Below are positions 33,511 through 42,968 of a DNA stretch of 64,000 bases, one piece after another. The first letter of the stretch is position 1. The number at the start of each line of letters is the position of its first letter. A program made the position numbers and the translations under genes. This DNA is from Cladosporium sp. IMV 00045 (taxonomy: Eukaryota > Ascomycota > Dothideomycetes > Cladosporiales > Cladosporiaceae), in the NCBI GenBank assembly GCA_001931905.2, contig MSJI02000388.1, positions 55,341-119,340 of the forward strand, given 5' to 3'. The notes beneath the pieces are model-generated. The model ran no database searches. It was not told the DNA's origin and saw nothing but the letters and a program-made list of their open reading frames with translations.

Positions 33511-34437
33511 TCATGACCGCTGCCCACCATCCCTCACCTCTACATCCATCACAGACTTCCACCAACTCGCCCTCATATTTCCTGGATCAGAACTCTTCGT
33601 CATGGCATCCAGTGCTGAATTTGTGTTTGACGAGATATAGGCCGACACTATCTCGCCTTGTTCCTTCAGATATTCGTCGTAGTACTTGATTGTGATTGAA
33701 GCGCTGGTGCTACACTTGCTCTTCGAAGATGTGGAAGCGGTACGGAAGCGCTTTGAAACCGGATCGTTGCATCGTTCCAAGGCTTCTGAACAGAATCGTT
33801 TTTTGCCGCGCAAGAGTTTGCTTTCGATGTTTGTTGTATGAGGAAATCGGACCTGTTTGGTGAAGACGGGAGACTTCGAGCTGGAAACGGGAGACTTCGA
33901 GCTCATGGTTGGTTCAAGGGAAGCAATCGCCGCCGGTATAGCCGTGTTGGATGAGATGCGAGTGCGTGAAGCATGATCAGCGGTCGATGTGGTCTTTATG
34001 CCAGTTACTGCCACAGGCATGGAGAGAGCAACAGATGCTTCGATGCGAGGCTTTCCTGAAGGGGCTGGGAGGTTGTTGCATCCATGCGCAGGAGACGAGT
34101 TGCGGGTGCCTAGACACAGCTCAAGAGCGGCTTCGTGATCCTCTTCCGTGTCTTCAATCGTGCTCCCTGAAGAAGGAAGGTATGGAGGATTTGGAAGCTT
34201 GGCCATCCACTCGGTCAGGTGGTCCTGGTACTCACGCAAATGATTGGCAAGAGCTTCTTGACGCACCTGGGACGTGTGATCAGGAGACTGTCGGGGCAGA
34301 TGGTCTTGTTGGAACCCGTGATCAAGCTGAGGATTATCGTTCTGGTACGAGTTGAGCGTTCCATGTCTGCGTGGTCGTCGTCCCGGCCGTGAAGTAACAT
34401 CGTGTAGTTGGGTTGCCGCCTTTGGATCATCAGCCAT
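33511..34437 (-). CDS. Module protein P' (308 residues)
   Basis: Single exon from the ATG at 34437 (MADDPKAATQLHDV). Shares with P the boxes YQDHLTEWMAKLPNP, GSTIEDTEEDHEAALELCLG, KRFCSEALERCNDPVSKRF and a terminal RASWWKSVMDV. The linker is shorter. A local repeat of SSKSPV occurs near residue 185. The reading frame is intact. Function unknown; basic boxes suggest a nuclear protein. Confidence 0.62.
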   Translation of the reverse strand: MADDPKAATQLHDVTSRPGRRPRRHGTLNSYQNDNPQLDHGFQQDHLPRQSPDHTSQVRQEALANHLREYQDHLTEWMAKLPNPPYLPSSGSTIEDTEEDHEAALELCLGTRNSSPAHGCNNLPAPSGKPRIEASVALSMPVAVTGIKTTSTADHASRTRISSNTAIPAAIASLEPTMSSKSPVSSSKSPVFTKQVRFPHTTNIESKLLRGKKRFCSEALERCNDPVSKRFRTASTSSKSKCSTSASITIKYYDEYLKEQGEIVSAYISSNTNSALDAMTKSSDPGNMRASWWKSVMDVEVRDGGQRS

Positions 34438-34928
34438 TGTGATCCACCAAGATTTAAAAAGTGAGTTGGAAGAAGAGCAATATTAACAAAGAACAAACGA
34501 ATAGGTCAGTGACTTTTGAAGACCTGCTTGGCGTGACCAATAAGAAACAAGCACCCGATCGCTGGCACAATCAATCGTTGTTGGCCATTCAAACAATGCG
34601 CCAATACATGCGGACAAACAATCAAATGTTGATGTAGCCAGGGATGGGTGCCGCTACGTGTTGACTTAAGGGGACCCCAGAGACTTGAAGAGTTGATACA
34701 AAACGAAACCACGTCGAGGCGACAGATCAAGAAAAGCGTGAGACGAAAGCTGAACTGCTCTGCTTGAGGCTCGTCAAACGAGACTCAAAGTGCTGTGGGC
34801 GCTTTACAACACCACGTTGCACCATTTTGATACAACGTGGCGGTGTCTTAACTGTTTCCCATGCTTACGTAGTCTTGACGCTCTCCAGGGCTCCCTTTCA
34901 TGACAATTCCAGCATCATGATCTGTGTA
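34438..34928. promoter_or_regulatory. Divergent promoter region of P' and Q'
   Basis: Holds the imperfect inverted repeat at 34806-34846. There is no T homologue here, unlike module 1. The ORF frame upstream of 34929 lacks homology to Q and is not taken as coding. Confidence 0.5.
34806..34846. repeat. Imperfect inverted repeat upstream of Q'
   Basis: ACAACACCACGTTG, a 13-nt spacer, then CAACGTGGCGGTGT; the arms match at 12 of 14 positions. The distance to the Q' ATG is 82 bp, close to the 77 bp before Q. The conservation of core and position supports a function. Confidence 0.65.
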
Positions 34929-36131
34929 ATGGCGCTACCTACCAGCTCCGTACATATCACGTCCATTATTGCTCTGCCTAAAAATCGTGGTTCGGTGATA
35001 CTCGGCCTACATTTGACGCAATTTCAGGACAATGGAAGTTTTCGGGTCAACTCCTTGGATGTTGATGCGCCTAACTGGCCTCCGGACGATCATGTCGAAC
35101 TCCTGGCCAAGAGCAGGCTGCGATTATCAGCGAGAAGTTACGAGGTGCCTTCTTTGATTTCACAGACACTCGCATGTATGTGGTGTTTTTCCAACTCGAA
35201 GAATAGGTCTCATGCTAAGTCACCTCCTAGCAAGGCATTGCCCTCAATTTCGTCCAGGCTCTCGCTACTTCCTCCGGTTGACCGTCCTAGCTCAGAGGAG
35301 CCATCGTCTCGTCTTGTCGGCCGTCAATCGTCGCCAGTGCGATCAATCAAACGCTTCTCTCCGTCGCTTGAAGCTCGCATCGAGAAAGTGACAGCTCAGA
35401 GGAAAATCCCTACACGAGATGTTCATCAGTCCCCTGATTCCCTCAGCACAACGCCATCAAGACCCCTTAGCCAAGCCGCCGACCGTCCCTCCTTGGGTGT
35501 AGTTGCTCGCGATACCACCGATCTCGCTGTAGCTACACTACTTTCCGAAGATTGTCCTCCAGCACAGGCACGCGGAACTCATGAACCCACCAAGGCCCGT
35601 AGTGCTGGGCCCACAACGCCGTCCCGCACGTCTCCTCCTGCCACGCCAGGTAGCTACGAATTTTCCGATGCTCCGGAGTCTACGACAACGCACGAAAAGT
35701 CCCCTGAATATAGCAGAGAGACGCCAGGCGTGTTCGAGGATGCAGACAATGCCGGCGAGGTGCGACAGTCAAGCACATCTGTACCCCAAGACGTACCGTC
35801 TCCATGCCCATCTTCAAATAAGAGGTCAAGGAAAGGCAACGATGACACCGTTTCGAAACCCGAACCAAAGAAAGCCAAAGGGTCGAAAGCACGCGGAGGT
35901 GACAATGGGACGGCTTCCAATCCAAAGACCAGGAAGCCAAGGGGCAGCGCAGCAGCCGAGGCGATCGCCGCACACATTGGACTTTTAGTCCGTGAAGGGG
36001 GTTACCGGCATAGCTTGCAAGACTTCGAAACCTGTACATCTGACCTGGTATTGCTCAGAGCTGACAGAGAACAGCTCACTTTGAAAGCCTTGGGCCCACA
36101 ACAGTGTATCTACACCGATTTTGCTCTTTGA
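34929..36131 (+). pseudogene. Module protein Q', frameshifted and 3'-truncated
   Basis: Starts MALPTSSVHITS like Q. Near 35107 the frame slips: after DDHVELLAK the homologous EQAAIISEKLRGAFFDFTDTR lies one frame over. An intron in the same place as in Q (GTATGT...TGCTAAG...CCTAG, about 35174-35231) then rejoins the original frame at KALPSISS. The linker carries TPGSYEF- and TPGVFED-like pieces. The C-terminal domain stops after DREQLTLKALGPQ...YTDFAL, where sequence jumps into the reverse strand of S'. The last two exons of Q are missing. Confidence 0.75.
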
Positions 36132-36216
36132 TAGCAACGGATTTCCTCAGTTCGGCCGCGGCTGTCTCACACAACTTGCTATCAATGGCTGCTGATATGA
36201 TCGTGGGGTCTGGCAT
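36120..36216 (-). pseudogene. Module protein S', N-terminal remnant
   Basis: From the ATG at 36216: MPDPTIISAAIDSKLCETAA and a further 12 residues match S, then homology ends at the deletion junction with Q' (about 36115-36122). The second exon is absent. One deletion removed the convergent 3' ends of both Q' and S'. Confidence 0.65.
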
Positions 36217-36845
36217 CTTGCTCCGTGTCCGGGTCAATGATCGCCGGCTTTGTGGGCATGCCATGTCATAACCCACAGCTTGCTTCGAAGTTTCGCGGCC
36301 CGATCTTGGCAGCGGTTGTAGATGTGAAGCCAAAGTCAACTTCACTGCTTACGAGTCGCACACGCTCGAAACTTTGCAACGCGACAATAATGCGACAACA
36401 AGCACGGCAAGACAGAGAGCCGAGAGAGAGCTCAGCTACTAGTTTTCTCCTTCCATACGCATTCATGCACCATCTCTTTGCTTCCCGCTCAAGCACTGAC
36501 TCAGTAAAGTAAAGCTTCATGTCACGCGTGAAGGTATGATTCAATTTGCCAGAAGCAGTTCGCTCTGAGCCGTCATGCTGCTGGCACGGCAGACCGCAGC
36601 GCATCGGTACTTCAAAGCACTGCGAGAAGAATAGATGCATCGGGCTGTGATCGTACTTTCGCATAAAGCAAGAATTTGGCTTCTGGCTTCGAGGAACGCA
36701 TGTTGGATGCCGAACCCCCAGGCCGTGATGGGGTTAGTCCAGACATTGTCTAGAGCGCTCGTGGGCAAGTCGATCCTACAGTGACGGTGATGGCAAATTT
36801 CAGGAATGCTCGGAGGGGATTGATGATTTCGCACCCCTAGTCTAT
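36217..36845. other. Intergenic between S' and R'
   Basis: A reverse-strand frame at 36266-36664 shows weak similarity to the S upstream region but no gene structure I can defend. Confidence 0.4.
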
Positions 36846-37552
36846 CTAGATGTGAGCATCTTTCCAGAAGCTACCCCAATCAGAGTTCTGTACATCTGCG
36901 AGGATCAAGTTGATTTCCTCCTCCCAAAGTTGCCAAAAGAAACCCGGACGCCAGAAGTGAATCCTTTCGAGGGTTTTACGTTTCTCCCACACTAGCAAAA
37001 TCGCGAACAAATGCCTGCTCAACTCAAGTGTGTGTTTCAATGAATCAAATGACAATTTTTCCGATAGAAACAGACGTGGCAAGTCACCTAGCTCTCTTTT
37101 CAGTCTGTCTTGGGCCATTTCCCAATGTTTCTCAGGGTATAGTTGCAAGGGGGGCATCTCGTGCCTCTGGATGTCTCCGGTGGATGTTGAGGGCGGCGTC
37201 CCCGCAGCAAAAGCGTGTGCGCGCAGCACGATAACCCAGAGGTGATACTTGCAGAAACAATATCAGCGTTTGCTTTCCATTACCACGTCGCTCCACGTAC
37301 GACCGTATGGTAGAATTGAGTCCTGGAAACCTCCCACTGCCGATTCCAGGTGATGAATCGAAACTCTTCGCATGAGGCTCTCTGCTACGCGTCAGTCTTG
37401 CCCAGCAATAAAGATGCTACGAAGGAACCTACTAGAAGTGGACGAAGCTGCTCACGCCAACATCGGTATTTGAAGTCGTCTTCAACCTTCAAGTTTCGTT
37501 CCACTTGTTCATACGTAACAACATTAGGCAATGAGCTAGATTCTTTAGACAT
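36846..37552 (-). CDS. Module protein R', intact (200 residues)
   Basis: Exons 37433-37552 (40 codons), 37301-37381 (27 codons), 36846-37247; introns of 51 and 53 nt restore frame. The N-terminus is MSKESSSLPNVVTYEQVERN. The middle (YHLWVIVLRAHAFAAG) leads into a helical C-terminal half: EKHWEMAQDRLKREL, HTLELSRHLFAILLVW, FFWQLWEEEINLILAD, FWKDAHI. The exon plan equals R, which shows that both descend from one gene with the same introns. Not recognised. Predicted soluble and helical. Confidence 0.7.
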
Positions 37553-37980
37553 TTTTGAGTGGTGTTCAACGATCGGATGAGACAATAGTAAACAAAGTGT
37601 TGTTGAGAGAGGAAAATGATTCAGTTTCGCAAGTAAAGCCTGTTTGCCCTCTAGATACCATTCTTGACCCAAGCCATCTGCAGCTTCCGACTTCGATCAC
37701 CCCACACCCGCGTCGGCCCTAGACGTGTAGACTAGCATTGAGCTTGCGTAGGGAGACTCAAGGCTCGAATCCGAGATGTGGGGGAGATGTGGGAGTGTCA
37801 GAAAGCAAGAAAGGGCAAAATGGGCTCCACCGCCGCCGCAAGTTCTCGAAGCGCTATTCCGATTTCCTAAGCATATAGAATACCCCACGCCTGCACCCTT
37901 CAATCAGCCAGTTCCCGATTTGGACTGTCGCAGCAGACCATAAGAACGGAAAGCAAGACACTAGACTGCTAAGCTTGGCC
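37553..37980. other. Intergenic
   Basis: 5' flank of R' and 3' flank of the JmjC gene. No feature supported. Confidence 0.5.
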
Positions 37981-40683
37981 TCAGGAGATCTCCTTCATAC
38001 ACGTTTTCTTGTGCCGAGGTGGCAAAAGGGTGTGCTTGGAACAGAAACGTGTGCAACGTCGGGCCGCTAAAGAGCAGGGACATCGGTTCAAGTTGCAGTT
38101 GGATGTCCCACAATCGCATCCGTTTTGCTTAAGAGCCTCTATCACACTTTCAAAACGAGGCATGAAGTCTCTGGACTGACTAGTGAAACGTTTATGGTCG
38201 GCCTGGACCATGGTCTCTAGTTCAGCGACAATGTTATATAGTTGATAAGGCACAGATTCGTTGGTGGAGCGCTGATGTTGATGTATGTCGTCCAGGAGGG
38301 ATAGAGTATTGAGGATGTTTGACTCGTCCCATATCATACCCCCTTCCATGAGGCTCGACTCGGGTGTATGGACAGCGTGGATGACACGAACTCCAGGTGG
38401 CATGAGCAGAACGTCATCGGGCTCCAGTACAATGAGGCGTTCTTTGCCACTGGGTTCCCATTGTGATCCCATTTCACAAAAATCGCTCCAATCGCTATCT
38501 GACATGTCCTTGGTTGGCACAATCATCCAAAGCTTGATGCCACAAAGGTTTCTCACCCACGTTCCCGTGAGTGCATCCACATGTGGAGGGGAAAAGGCGC
38601 CATTAAGCCCTAAGATATTGAAAGATAGTGATCCTGAGATATCGAAGGGAATGAGTGTCCCACCTCGCGAGATGCGTTTACTTGGACCATCTTTGATGGC
38701 TGCCTCGGATAAGGTTTCCAAGAGTCGATAACGCAGGAGGTGAGTGAATGCTGGGCGTGAGCAAGCAGTTATTCCGTGGAAGTCCAGTGCGTTAAGACCA
38801 TAGTGTTGACTGCCAGGCTCAGGGCCGGCCCCCCGTAGTATCTCGACAAAGGCCGAGACATTCATGCTTTCCGTAGTGCTCTGGCCAAGTGCGCGGACCT
38901 GGAGGATCTCCCGACGATATCTGTCGAGTAACAGCGATGCAAACTCGGCCAGAGTGAGAAGACCGGCATCGGCGAACTTCTCCTTGATGACAACAGGCGT
39001 AAGAAAAGTTTTCCCATGTTGTGAGAGTTGGAGGAATTCCTGGCCAGAGATGTAAACAACGTCGGCATCATCTTCTGCTGCAGATTCTCCATGCCCAAGT
39101 GCGCTCCCAGGGCTTGCATAAATCTTGGCCCATTGCGTGGCTGGCCTTAGCCAGGCTTTCCGGACTCTATACTCAGGTTGATCGTCATGATATTCTCTGA
39201 CGCGATCTGTGTACGCTTTGACAAGATCGAAGTGACGGCGACGGATAGCATGATCAATTGAGGCTTCGCGAAGGCGCTGACTTTTGGGAATCGATTCAGT
39301 AGCGAGGTCTAGGGCATTGAGATCCAGTTTGCTGGAGTTAGTGTTGTCGCCTACGATGGGCGACTGGTAATGGATCGTTCGGCTTGTGGAAGGACCGTCA
39401 ACCAGATACTTGACGTTTGTCATCTGGGCTGGAGAGGTGTTTTGGCTATTTCTCCCACGACAGTCCAGCTGCACGGTACCATGCCCATTAATTTCTACCC
39501 TACCTCGAACACCAACACCTGATTGCAGGCCATTTCCAGACACCGAGGCTTTCCCATAGCATCCGAGTCCAGAATCGGCCCTGGTTTCGCTCCCAAGTGT
39601 GGGGACATGACACGGTGCGTTTGACAAGCCGGCTTGTGTTTTGCCGCTAGGATTCCCATAAGGTGTATCCTGTTCCGTATCGTGTACTTTGTCCCGTGAG
39701 CCAGCATTCGCCCGTCTTCCCAGCTTCCCTTTGCTCCCACGCCCGCCTTTGCGTTGATTTGCTTTTCCCTTCTCACTTTCCCTACCCTTTGAGATAGCCT
39801 TTACTGTTCCCGCCTCCTTTGCTTGGTGATCAAGCGAAGTTGGGAACACTGAGCCATCTTGTAATCGTGATTCGGTCCTCGCGGTTATCTTTCTTCGCTT
39901 GACTGGTGTGATGGCAAATTTTTTGGGCACCAGGATCCCGAAGTGATCGTAGCCCAGGAGAAATTTATCGGTCTGCATCGGTCGCAAGGTGATGAGCGCT
40001 TTGCCGCGCACCTCGAGTCTGGAATCATCTCCACACCATCGTTGCTGGCGCTCCAATTCGTCTGGGGAATGAGCTGATTTCGCGTGCATGGTTACACCAT
40101 GAGCTACAAATGCGGCGTTGTTGCCGTGCTTCGCAATAAAGGCAATATGGCGAATGTCTGATGCCGTGAGCGGTGAGTGTGCGAAGTTAGCTTTCGAAGA
40201 GGAGTGATGCTCGCCGATGCTCGGCACACGACCATTGAAAAGCGACTCCTCGTGCCTGTGCACCATTATATAGTCTGCAAGCGGTGCTATTTGGGATTGA
40301 AAATCGGGGAATGCCAGAGCACATTGCCTGAGTAGCTCTACGGTTGCTCGAGATGAATCAGCCCAACCGTAATGACAAACGATCTCCGAAGACCAGATAG
40401 CCACCAGGGATAGCAGTGCGCGACGGTGACGCATTTCATCAGTAGAAGGGATTGATTTGTCAAAGCTATCTCGAACATTGATCAATACCTGCCACTCAGC
40501 ATTCACAGGTGGATGTTTGAAGAATGAGGTGGCGGCATCGAACAAGGCAGCAGCACAATCGACGGCATCTTTGTGATGTGACAGAATGCTGTCACGAGCC
40601 CTTTCGTAGATGTACTGAGCTTGCTGGGGTTTGCGCGTTATCTGTTGATGTACGTCGTCGAGGAATTCAAAAGGGGATAGCAT
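37981..40683 (-). CDS. JmjC-domain protein with Cys-rich C-terminus
   Basis: 900 residues, single exon, ATG at 40683 (MLSPFEFLDDVHQQ); the GTG farther upstream is unlikely. Residues 1-190 are helical. About 280-420 is a basic Gly/Lys-rich linker (RKGGRGSKGKLGRR), then comes a helical segment. The JmjC core at about 690-800 has PPHVDALTGTWVRNLCGIKLW (His and Asp iron ligands in HVD) and VRVIHAVHTPES (third ligand His), with VLEPDDVLLMPPG between. The last 50 residues hold a cysteine cluster CDCGTSNCNLNRCPC...CTRFC, zinc-binding in appearance. JmjC proteins are Fe(II)/2-oxoglutarate hydroxylases or demethylases; the substrate here is unknown. Confidence 0.8.
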   Translation of the reverse strand: MLSPFEFLDDVHQQITRKPQQAQYIYERARDSILSHHKDAVDCAAALFDAATSFFKHPPVNAEWQVLINVRDSFDKSIPSTDEMRHRRALLSLVAIWSSEIVCHYGWADSSRATVELLRQCALAFPDFQSQIAPLADYIMVHRHEESLFNGRVPSIGEHHSSSKANFAHSPLTASDIRHIAFIAKHGNNAAFVAHGVTMHAKSAHSPDELERQQRWCGDDSRLEVRGKALITLRPMQTDKFLLGYDHFGILVPKKFAITPVKRRKITARTESRLQDGSVFPTSLDHQAKEAGTVKAISKGRESEKGKANQRKGGRGSKGKLGRRANAGSRDKVHDTEQDTPYGNPSGKTQAGLSNAPCHVPTLGSETRADSGLGCYGKASVSGNGLQSGVGVRGRVEINGHGTVQLDCRGRNSQNTSPAQMTNVKYLVDGPSTSRTIHYQSPIVGDNTNSSKLDLNALDLATESIPKSQRLREASIDHAIRRRHFDLVKAYTDRVREYHDDQPEYRVRKAWLRPATQWAKIYASPGSALGHGESAAEDDADVVYISGQEFLQLSQHGKTFLTPVVIKEKFADAGLLTLAEFASLLLDRYRREILQVRALGQSTTESMNVSAFVEILRGAGPEPGSQHYGLNALDFHGITACSRPAFTHLLRYRLLETLSEAAIKDGPSKRISRGGTLIPFDISGSLSFNILGLNGAFSPPHVDALTGTWVRNLCGIKLWMIVPTKDMSDSDWSDFCEMGSQWEPSGKERLIVLEPDDVLLMPPGVRVIHAVHTPESSLMEGGMIWDESNILNTLSLLDDIHQHQRSTNESVPYQLYNIVAELETMVQADHKRFTSQSRDFMPRFESVIEALKQNGCDCGTSNCNLNRCPCSLAARRCTRFCSKHTLLPPRHKKTCMKEIS

Positions 40684-41039
40684 CGCCACGGTAAAGGAAA
40701 TCTTGAATACATACCAAAGTTGTGAAGTTGGGGTGGCGCGAAGCCTGCTGTCAGACGGCGAAAGCACGAGCCATCGATGACCGGGTCTATCCGGTCGGCA
40801 TTGGTCAGTGCTCGATCCGATTTTTTAATATTAGATGCGACAGCCTTGAACATTCGTTCTCATAGATCTCACCTAGATACAGGCTACCCTAAGACTCTAT
40901 CAGCTCTATTACATACGTTACTGAAGCCATGCTCCCGCTGGTTGCAAATTGGGGTTCTCGACTGAAGCCACTCGACCAGGCCACCAGATTACTCTACATT
41001 TCTTGGCATCTTGCCATTAGATGAAAGTCCGTTCGGCCT
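40684..41039. other. Intergenic
   Basis: 5' flank of the JmjC gene and 3' flank of the patatin gene. A GTATGT near 40715 (reverse strand) may mark a leader intron. Confidence 0.4.
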
Positions 41040-42948
41040 TCAAATGGGAATAGGTGGCAGTGTCTTCTCTTCTGGTCTACAGTCTGCCCTCCCGAACGGC
41101 GAACTAAGCTGTTGCATCCGCATAATCTCTTTAGCGGTCTGTGGCAATCCGCTAATCGTCATGGGAGAAGATGTCAAGCCTAGTAGCGTGATACCAATGT
41201 CATCATCCAAGGTCTCAATGATGAATTGAATCTTCCTTTTGAAAGGCGGCACTGCCGAACAAGTGGGAATGTAATCAACGCATCGTGTCGGCTCTCCCAA
41301 CACCAAAAAATATGACGCCGTAGAGTCAAGCATTTCGTAAAAGCGTCGACGGCCTCGCAAAGGTATGTTGACTCGACAATAAATGTGTCCGACACACCTG
41401 TAGGCATTATCGATGTAGGTAGGGTGATCCGCCAATTCGAAATAGAACATCGAAGCATACATCGAGTCGAGTGACGACAGGAATCTCTGGCTAGTAGCAA
41501 TCCAGCTCTTTGCCTGTCTTTTCAGTGTGTCAATTGCCATGATGTCGTCCAAGGTAGGCTCCTTGCCCTGAATGGGCAGATTCAAACGATGGTAGCGGTG
41601 CTTCTCACGTTCGGTCAAGGAGTTATATATCTCTCTCCATACTCTCTCTCCGTCAAGACTCTTCATGAAAGTCTTATAGAGCCTGGAAAGGAATCGGTCT
41701 TTAACGGGCGAGTATGCATCTGCGCTGAAGCTGTGCGAGTCGTGGTCAGGAGTACCAGTACCAATAGATAGAGCGAAATCGATTATTTTGTCAGGCCATA
41801 TATATTTAGTCTCCCATATCGCAATGTTCAATGGGTTATTGTAATGGAGACCACCGTCTTGGAAAGTTCCTAGATTCTGCAGCAGTCGAGGTTTGAAAAA
41901 CCTACTCGAGGTCAGAACAATGCAGTCAGTAGGAAAGGCAGTAGAGCCGGAGATACGTACCATGGCGCAGCAGATGTGCAAGAAGCTCTACTATCTATTA
42001 GTATTGGTTCTGTGCAGAGTACAGGTGCTACTGTCACTTACGCCTCGCTTACAAGGATGTCATTCTCTGGTTTCTTCGCCCGAATAAGACTATAACCTAG
42101 TTGAATTAGCATTGCGAGTGGTGGAACTGCTGAAGTGTATACATGTGAATATACCTATCTCCTTGGGGCGCTCTCCGCCGTTGTAGTTGGAGAAGATACA
42201 TGCGGCGCTTTCTTTGGCGGTAGTAGTTGTGATAGCAACTTTCGTGTCGTTTGTCAAAGGATTAAACAGGCTAACCTCTTTCTGCTCCTCAAAAGCCGAT
42301 TGAAATGATTGTTCGATAGCGAGAGAACTGTATCTACAGTCTCGAAGGTATGAGATAATGAGCTGCTGCATTCGTCCAAAGGTACCGTGTGAGCCCTTGA
42401 ATGTTTTTCGAGCGAGCTCTTCGAACTTATCGAGGCTTTCACCCGCGTCCCAGCGCATGATGAAAATGCCAATGGCAATCAAACCGCCTGACTAGCGTTA
42501 GCTTTCAAGACTCTAGTATGTGTAGCAGCGTACGGATCCAACGTACCGGCTGAAGTCCCACAGACAAAGTCGAACATACTGCGGAGTGGGATCTCTAGCT
42601 CAGCGAGGATCTCTTGCACGTATTGGAGATATACCAGAGGTATGACACCTCTTACCCCTCCACCATCGAGGCTCAACAATCTTACACCCGTTGTTGCAGG
42701 CATCAGTGAAATGTCAGACTTTTGATTTCGCTCTCCGCACAGGATGCAACCGGGCATGTTAAAGTCATCTTTGCATTCGGAGTCCATTTGTCCGAATGTT
42801 CGAACGCATGTATCACATAATGCATGTCCACAGGACAGTACTTTCTCTGGTGGTCGAAACAAACAGCAAAGGCATGTCTTGTGGCTTCTAATTGTCTTAA
42901 GGTATTCATGTAAGTCACAAAGTCGATGGAGATGTTGTTTGGTGGCTC
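41040..42948 (-). CDS. RING-type zinc finger/patatin-like phospholipase, 5' end lost in the gap
   Basis: Exons 42547-42948 (partial), 42155-42487, 42042-42096, 41961-41990, 41040-41901; introns of 51-59 nt restore frame. From the gap: a RING-like cluster (CLCC...CGHALCDTC...CILC), then the patatin domain with oxyanion loop LDGGGVRG, nucleophile elbow GTSAG (Ser) and catalytic Asp in FQDGGLHYNNP. Patatins hydrolyse acyl groups from phospholipids; fungal members with extra domains have been linked to immunity-like roles (family knowledge). The C-terminal 200 residues are unassigned. The N-terminus is missing because of the Ns, so further domains are possible. Confidence 0.82.
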
Positions 42949-42968
42949 NNNNNNNNNNNNNNNNNNNN
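42949..42968. other. Assembly gap of 20 Ns
   Basis: Twenty Ns, probably of arbitrary length. On its left the patatin gene lacks its 5' part; on its right the dihydroxyacetone kinase gene (same strand) lacks its 3' part. Any frame reading through it is artificial. Confidence 0.98.

Noticed and set aside
37755..37775. GGCTCGAATCCGAG, resembling a tRNA T-loop
   Set aside because: No cloverleaf could be folded around it and no A box lies at the right distance.
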